From positions 854,001-918,000 of the forward strand of contig JAWKLD010000001.1 of assembly GCA_041392855.1 (NCBI GenBank): DNA of 64,000 bases, in the 5' to 3' direction. The position numbers and the translations under genes were made by a program. The stretch is from Flavipsychrobacter sp. (lineage in GTDB: Bacteria > Bacteroidota > Bacteroidia > Chitinophagales > Chitinophagaceae). Numbering within the stretch: the first letter of the stretch is position 1; each line of letters begins with the position of its first letter. Under the pieces are notes generated by a model. The model made no database searches and was not told the DNA's origin. It was given only the letters and a program-made list of their open reading frames with translations. This document shows, piece by piece, positions 59,609-64,000 of the stretch.

Positions 59609-60007
59609 TTATGAGGCATTAACGGAAATAGTTAGTAAGAATACAGATTCTTCATGGGCAAAGACACTATGGGGTATTTTGGCATGTAGCGTTACTATCT
59701 GACCGGCAGTAAGCTTTACCTCTTGTCCTTCGGCTCTAAAACTTACATGCCCCTCTAGCAAATGAACGCTGATATTGCCCGGTGCAGTGTGCTCTTTAAG
59801 TTCTGCATCTTGATGCAGCCCAAGGAGTACCATCCGCATAGTGTCTGTTTTGTATAGTGTTATGGCATTTCTGTCTTTGTTTAGCCAAGCTTCTTCGCTT
59901 TTTATCTGGCTGATGTACTTGTTCAGATCCATCTTTATCAGATTGGCATCTATATCTCTGTCTCCTTCAGGTCTGTTTAATGTGGCATCATTATGTTTAT
60001 CTGACAT
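59609..60007 (-). CDS. Cupin-domain protein
   Basis: A 132-residue single-domain cupin. The beta-barrel pattern is visible as MVLLGLHQDAELKEHTAPGNIS, VHLLEGHVSFRAEGQE and TAGQIVTLHAKIPHSVFA; the His in KEHTA and the His in IPHSV are the usual metal ligands, and a Gln/Glu (EGHVSF) lies between. The first about 25 residues are polar. It is probably a metal-binding small-molecule enzyme or sensor. It may be cotranscribed with the CvfB-like gene 44 bp downstream. Confidence 0.85.
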   Translation of the reverse strand: MSDKHNDATLNRPEGDRDIDANLIKMDLNKYISQIKSEEAWLNKDRNAITLYKTDTMRMVLLGLHQDAELKEHTAPGNISVHLLEGHVSFRAEGQEVKLTAGQIVTLHAKIPHSVFAHEESVFLLTISVNAS

Positions 60008-60079
60008 GGCTATATTTTTTGATCTTACTGCAATTTACCGACACTTATGATTATTTTTAATGATAAATATCATATTCCT

Positions 60080-61141
60080 ATGAAGCAGCTTTTACTACTT
60101 ATTTGTTTAGGATTTTCGCTATCCGCAGTAGCTCAAATATCAATTGATGCATCTGATATGCCAGTTGCAGGTGATACCTTGAGGTATAGTACTGCCAATG
60201 TAGTAGGGGCGAGTATCAACCTTAATGATACTGGTACTAATAAAACATGGAACTTTTCCAGTCTTACTCCTGTGGCACAAGCTGTAGATGCTTATAAGAC
60301 TGCTTTGCAAGTAAATCCTTTATATGTTTTGATCTCATTGCAAGCTTATGGTTATAAAATAGGAGATACATTACCAATACCATCAGGTACTTTGCCCATT
60401 AGTGTAAAGGATCTGTATAGTTTCTTTAGTAAAAAGAGTAGCCCAAGTCGTTTTGTTGCGGAGGCTTTTGCGGCTAATATCTCAGGCTTGCCTACCGCTT
60501 TTAACTATAGTGATGAGGATGAATGGTATTATTTCCCATTGCAATATGGTAATACCAACAATTCTACATTCGACTTGAAAATGCAATTGGCATCAATAGC
60601 CTCTTTTCAGCAGAAAGGTACAAGGAAAACTAAAGTAGACGGATGGGGTACAATTATAACTCCTTTTTATACTACTCCCACCAACTGTATCAGAATACGT
60701 TCTGAAATCGATGAAGTGGATAGTGTAAAGATAAGTATAGCACCTGCTTTTGGCTTGCCTAGAAAAACAATAGACTATAAATGGCTTGCCAAAGGAGAGC
60801 ATTATCCAGCCATGTGGGTGACCACAACTGTGGTAGGTGGTACAGAAACCATAACAGCCATAAGGTATAGAGATAAATACAGACCATTATCTGTAGCCAA
60901 TATAGGTAGTGATATTATGGTGTTGAAAGCATACCCTAACCCTGCTGCAGATATTGTTACTATTGATTTGCCTAAAGAATGGACCAATTATCAAATAGCT
61001 TGTTTTGATATGCAATCCAAGTTAGTAGCGCAGTCGGTGAATGCAAACAGGATAGATATTTCTAACTGGGCTGCGGGTGTTTATATGGCTAGAGTTATCA
61101 GTGGAGACCATACTGGTTATGTATGGATAACGAAACACTAA
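60080..61141 (+). CDS. Secreted T9SS type A sorting-domain protein
   Basis: A 353-residue exported protein from the ATG at 60080. Signal peptide 1-19 (ends SAVAQ). A beta-rich body (ISIDASDMPVAGDTLRYST, WYYFPLQYGNTNNSTF) of unknown type is followed by a C-terminal T9SS sorting domain (LKAYPNPAADIVTIDLP, NWAAGVYMARVIS, YVWITKH). An in-frame start upstream adds 11 residues without signal character. It overlaps the convergent oxidoreductase by 4 bp. Probably a surface or secreted enzyme or adhesin. Confidence 0.85.
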   Translation: MKQLLLLICLGFSLSAVAQISIDASDMPVAGDTLRYSTANVVGASINLNDTGTNKTWNFSSLTPVAQAVDAYKTALQVNPLYVLISLQAYGYKIGDTLPIPSGTLPISVKDLYSFFSKKSSPSRFVAEAFAANISGLPTAFNYSDEDEWYYFPLQYGNTNNSTFDLKMQLASIASFQQKGTRKTKVDGWGTIITPFYTTPTNCIRIRSEIDEVDSVKISIAPAFGLPRKTIDYKWLAKGEHYPAMWVTTTVVGGTETITAIRYRDKYRPLSVANIGSDIMVLKAYPNPAADIVTIDLPKEWTNYQIACFDMQSKLVAQSVNANRIDISNWAAGVYMARVISGDHTGYVWITKH

Positions 61142-62151
61142 AGTTTTGTAGCGCCGGCATACATCTGTTCTATCATGCGCACTACTTCTTTGCCATCCTC
61201 AGCACTGGTCATTACTTCTTTTTGGTGAAGTAATACGTCTACCACATTTTGTATCACTTGGTCGTGATTACTCATAGACCCTTGATACAAGCCATAGTCG
61301 TTGGCTTTTGCTGTTATATTGATATTGGGTAGGGGAGCACCTTCCAGTTGTTGATATTCTATGGTGTTAAGGTATTGCCCGCCAATTTTCAATGTGCCTT
61401 TTTCTGCAAATATGGTGATGGAGCCTTCCATGTTTTTCTCATAGGAACAAGTGGTAAAGTTGAAATTGATGATGGCATCATTGTGTGCTTTAAGTACAAA
61501 GCTGCCAGTATCTTCCACTTCGGTATTGTGCTCGTGTGCATAGTTGTTCACCCAGCCTTCTGCTCCTGTAATGCCTCCGTTTAGATAATAGAGTATATCT
61601 ACAAAATGGCTGAATTGTGTGAATAAACATCCTCCATCTTTTGCCTTTTTTCCCCTCCAGTCGCTACCTTGATAGTAATGATCGCCTCTGTTCCAAAAGC
61701 AGTTCACTTGTATCATAAATATCTTGCCCAAAGTGCCTGCATCAATGAGTTTTTTTACTTGCTGTACGGGTTCATTATATCTGTTTTGTTTAACGGCAAA
61801 TATGGTCTTCCCTGTATCGTTAGCAGCAGCTATCATCCTATCACATTCTGCGGTGCTAATGGCCATTGGTTTTTCTACCACTACATGCATGCCTGCTTTT
61901 AGTCCCGATATAGCATGAGGTTCGTGTAGATAGTTGGGAGTACAGACGCATAGCACATCTGCTTCAGCTTCTCTAAGTAGTAAGGGTAAGTCGTTGTAGT
62001 AACTTATATCTGCATGTAATTGTTTTTGAATAGCTTCGTTTTTGTCGCATACGGCAACCAGTTCTGTATTGTGATTGTCTGTTATATGTTTGGCATGTCG
62101 GTTACCAATATTTCCATATCCCACAATTGCGAAGCGTATCTTATCTGTCAT
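61138..62151 (-). CDS. Gfo/Idh/MocA-family oxidoreductase
   Basis: A 337-residue NAD(P)-dependent oxidoreductase. Rossmann motif IVGYGNIGNRHAKHI at residues 8-22; cofactor-binding EKPMAIS near 96-102; and the catalytic region CFWNRGDHYYQGSDWRGKK, HFVDILYYLNGG in the substrate domain. The family acts on sugars, inositols or amino-sugars; WbpB-like nucleotide-sugar members share the EKP and HFVD features. Substrate unknown. Its 3' end overlaps the T9SS gene's end by 4 bp. Confidence 0.88.
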   Translation of the reverse strand: MTDKIRFAIVGYGNIGNRHAKHITDNHNTELVAVCDKNEAIQKQLHADISYYNDLPLLLREAEADVLCVCTPNYLHEPHAISGLKAGMHVVVEKPMAISTAECDRMIAAANDTGKTIFAVKQNRYNEPVQQVKKLIDAGTLGKIFMIQVNCFWNRGDHYYQGSDWRGKKAKDGGCLFTQFSHFVDILYYLNGGITGAEGWVNNYAHEHNTEVEDTGSFVLKAHNDAIINFNFTTCSYEKNMEGSITIFAEKGTLKIGGQYLNTIEYQQLEGAPLPNINITAKANDYGLYQGSMSNHDQVIQNVVDVLLHQKEVMTSAEDGKEVVRMIEQMYAGATKL

Positions 62152-62195
62152 GAACTCTTAGTCTGTAAATAATGATGGTAAATATACTAAAGCAT

Positions 62196-64000
62196 TTATG
62201 CTAGTGAAATGCTATTGTCGGGATTTATGGTTAATAGTTGCTCTTCTACCATTGCTCTCAATAACGCTGTTAACTCCTTGCTTATTGCTTTAGGGAATTC
62301 TTTTTGTAAGGAGGGGACTGAAATAGATCGGTGTTTTCCTATCGTTTTTAGTAGCTCTTCTTTGTCAATGATATATTCCTTGCTATTAGCGCACACGTCA
62401 CAATGCCCACACCTGTCTGTTCCTTTTTCATCAAAATACTGTTGGAGGAGTTGGGTTCTGCAAATGTCATTATTAGTAATGTAGTGTATGATGCTTGCGG
62501 TCCTTTTTAGGTGTCTTTCTTTTAGCTCTTTTATTCTTTTGGTATTGATGATGAGGTGTTTGCTATCCACTCTCATATGGTGGAAGAAGAGTTGCGGTTT
62601 GTCTTTAGGCTTACTATAGTTGATGTATTCCATCTTGTGAAGTAGCTGTAAGTATTGTTCTACCTCTTCATATCTCATTCTTAGCTGCTTGGCTATAACG
62701 CCTAAGCGTACAGGGGTAGGGTGTATAAACAAGCTTCCATACAGCCTTAGAAGCCCTGTGCATACATAACTCAAGTTGGCATCATTACTAGCTAGATTGT
62801 CTAATTCAGCCCTTGTTGCCAACATGTGTATCGTAGTAGGCATATAAGCTGTATCAGAGAGTGTCCATAGACCTTCTCTTTCCAGCAGCTTTAGGGCATA
62901 TAATGCAGGTAGGGCTTGTAGCTGGAATTTTTTACAAAAATCTGCCAGTTCAAAATCGTAATATTTATAAGGCTCCACACCAATAGGGAGCTGTAGATAT
63001 TCTACAACAGATTGGTATACCGAACGCAAATAACTTACAGCAGGGTACTGGATCGCTGTACTTTCTTCCAGTCTGTTTATATCCGTCTGATTGTAGAGTA
63101 GTATTGATGTAGCGGGCTGCTGGTCTCTTCCTGCTCTTCCTGATTCCTGATAGTAGGCCTCCAGATGTTCCGGCAGGTCGTAATTGACCACCAAACGTAC
63201 ATTAGGTTTGTCAATACCCATACCAAAGGCGGTAGTTGCAACAATTGTATTGGTTTGACCACTTAGCCAATCATTTTGAGCCTTTTCTCTACTGTTTTTA
63301 TCCAATCCGGCATGATAAACTGTAGAAGATATCCCATTTTGTAACAGTAGGTTGTTGAGCCTTTCTGTAGCTTTTCTGCTTCTACAATACACTATTTTGC
63401 TGCCTCCTGCATTATTGATGGTATCGAGTAGGTCGTTATCCTTTTTTTCGCTGTATTGTACAGTGTAGTATATGTTTTTACGCTCTATTCCTTGTTGGTA
63501 TAGCGTAGTTTGTTTTAGGTGTAGCTGTTGTACAATGTCTTGTTTTACCTCATGGGTAGCCGATGCGGTAAGTGCCAATAATGGCGTTTGCCTAAAAGCA
63601 TGTTTTATATCAGCTATTTTTAAATAATCGGGTCTAAAATCATGCCCCCATTGAGAGATACAGTGTGCTTCATCAACGGCTATGAGGTTAACATTGAGAT
63701 TAGGTAAATACTCCTCAAAAAGTCGAGTTTGTAGCCTTTCTGGAGAAACATAAAGCAACTTATAGCCCCCATGCAAAGCATTGTCTAATATGCTCTTTAC
63801 ATCGTAGTAGTGAAGTCCTGAATGGATGTACTCTGCATTGATATTCAATTTCTTAAGTGTAGCTACTTGATCTTTCATTAGTGACACTAAAGGAGATATC
63901 ACCAAGCACATGCCATCTAGTAAAACTGCAGGTACTTGATAGCAAATAGATTTGCCGCCACCTGTAGGCAATATGGCCAATACATCTTCTTTATTTAGAA
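62196..64000 (-). CDS. RecQ-family ATP-dependent DNA helicase (5' end cut by window edge)
   Basis: The frame is open to the right edge (LNKEDVLAILPTGGGKSICYQ), so the gene starts beyond the window. About 600 residues are visible: Walker A PTGGGKS, DEAH box VDEAHCISQWGHDFRPDY, helicase C motifs (YHAGLDKNSREKAQNDW, TTAFGMGIDKPNVRLVVNYD shortened), QESGRAGRDQQP, the RecQ zinc-binding Cys cluster CRTQLLQQYF and CGHCDVC, and a winged-helix end. An HRDC domain is not seen at the C-terminus, which is normal for many short RecQ proteins of the phylum. It unwinds 3'-5' for recombination and fork repair. Confidence 0.93.
   Translation of the reverse strand, partial: LNKEDVLAILPTGGGKSICYQVPAVLLDGMCLVISPLVSLMKDQVATLKKLNINAEYIHSGLHYYDVKSILDNALHGGYKLLYVSPERLQTRLFEEYLPNLNVNLIAVDEAHCISQWGHDFRPDYLKIADIKHAFRQTPLLALTASATHEVKQDIVQQLHLKQTTLYQQGIERKNIYYTVQYSEKKDNDLLDTINNAGGSKIVYCRSRKATERLNNLLLQNGISSTVYHAGLDKNSREKAQNDWLSGQTNTIVATTAFGMGIDKPNVRLVVNYDLPEHLEAYYQESGRAGRDQQPATSILLYNQTDINRLEESTAIQYPAVSYLRSVYQSVVEYLQLPIGVEPYKYYDFELADFCKKFQLQALPALYALKLLEREGLWTLSDTAYMPTTIHMLATRAELDNLASNDANLSYVCTGLLRLYGSLFIHPTPVRLGVIAKQLRMRYEEVEQYLQLLHKMEYINYSKPKDKPQLFFHHMRVDSKHLIINTKRIKELKERHLKRTASIIHYITNNDICRTQLLQQYFDEKGTDRCGHCDVCANSKEYIIDKEELLKTIGKHRSISVPSLQKEFPKAISKELTALLRAMVEEQLLTINPDNSISLA

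Noticed and set aside
1..64000. tRNA, rRNA, transposase, integrase, phage or riboswitch features
   Set aside because: I looked for recognisable motifs on both strands and found none that could be supported by reading alone; a covariance-model scan would be needed to exclude small RNAs fully.

Overview
The window looks like a chromosome segment of a Bacteroidota bacterium, most likely of the Chitinophagales/Chitinophagaceae type. The evidence is: several secreted proteins with type IX secretion (T9SS) type A or type B C-terminal sorting domains; a bacillithiol enzyme (BshA); exosortase-dependent PLDGG (PID-CTERM-like) proteins; the adjacent DUF6452/DUF6048-type gene pair; and -7 promoter elements of the form TANNTTTG in front of several genes. 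Base composition is moderately AT-rich. I see no rRNA, tRNA, transposase, integrase, phage gene or CRISPR array, so this is mostly core genome with a few small accessory spots. No gene names in this answer were checked against a database; all assignments come from reading the translated sequence.

Layout. 1-2678: the 5' two thirds of recA (minus strand, cut by the window edge), a lipoprotein and two small membrane proteins. 2690-5100: an accessory islet with a single pentapeptide-repeat/TIR-domain gene, bracketed by related repeats in opposite orientation (a 161-bp tandem array on the left, short GATACA-type repeats and REP-like elements on the right). 5108-6036: rpsL-rpsG, which ends at a terminator without fusA. 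6295-13559: two tandem T9SS cargo proteins, tmk, pruA and a MATE exporter. 13751-22110: pth, a large PKD-domain adhesin-like T9SS type B protein, a gingipain-fold-like T9SS protein, an AlkD-like protein, an orphan sorting-domain microprotein and an MFS exporter. 22215-34701: mainly central metabolism and envelope genes (malic enzyme, HI0933-type flavoprotein, peptide permease with M28 peptidase, bshA, APC permease). 34806-44193: an AAA ATPase, a probable structured small RNA, and a likely operon nrnA - three FKBP-type prolyl isomerases - M1 peptidase - mutS. 44324-48605: ndk and an exosortase locus. 48689-64000: cysteine desulfurase, dnaB, pheT with a ZapB-like coiled-coil gene, the DUF6452/DUF6048-like pair, a DUF58 protein, a CvfB-like S1 protein, another T9SS cargo, an oxidoreductase, and a RecQ-like helicase cut by the right edge.

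The most interesting observations are: (1) the exosortase gene at 46556-47077 reads as one frame with catalytic Cys, Arg and His but carries an in-frame amber codon at codon 27, while its two putative PLDGG substrates (one Cys/His/Trp-rich, one poly-Asp) and a partner membrane protein look intact; (2) the TIR/pentapeptide islet, a single-gene candidate NAD-consuming immune effector sitting where fusA would normally follow rpsG, with inverted flanking repeats and its stop codon lying inside a repeat; (3) an intergenic transcript candidate of about 170 nt downstream of mutS with its own promoter, a nested hairpin and a strong terminator; (4) a 70-residue protein that is nothing but a T9SS-like sorting domain without a signal peptide.
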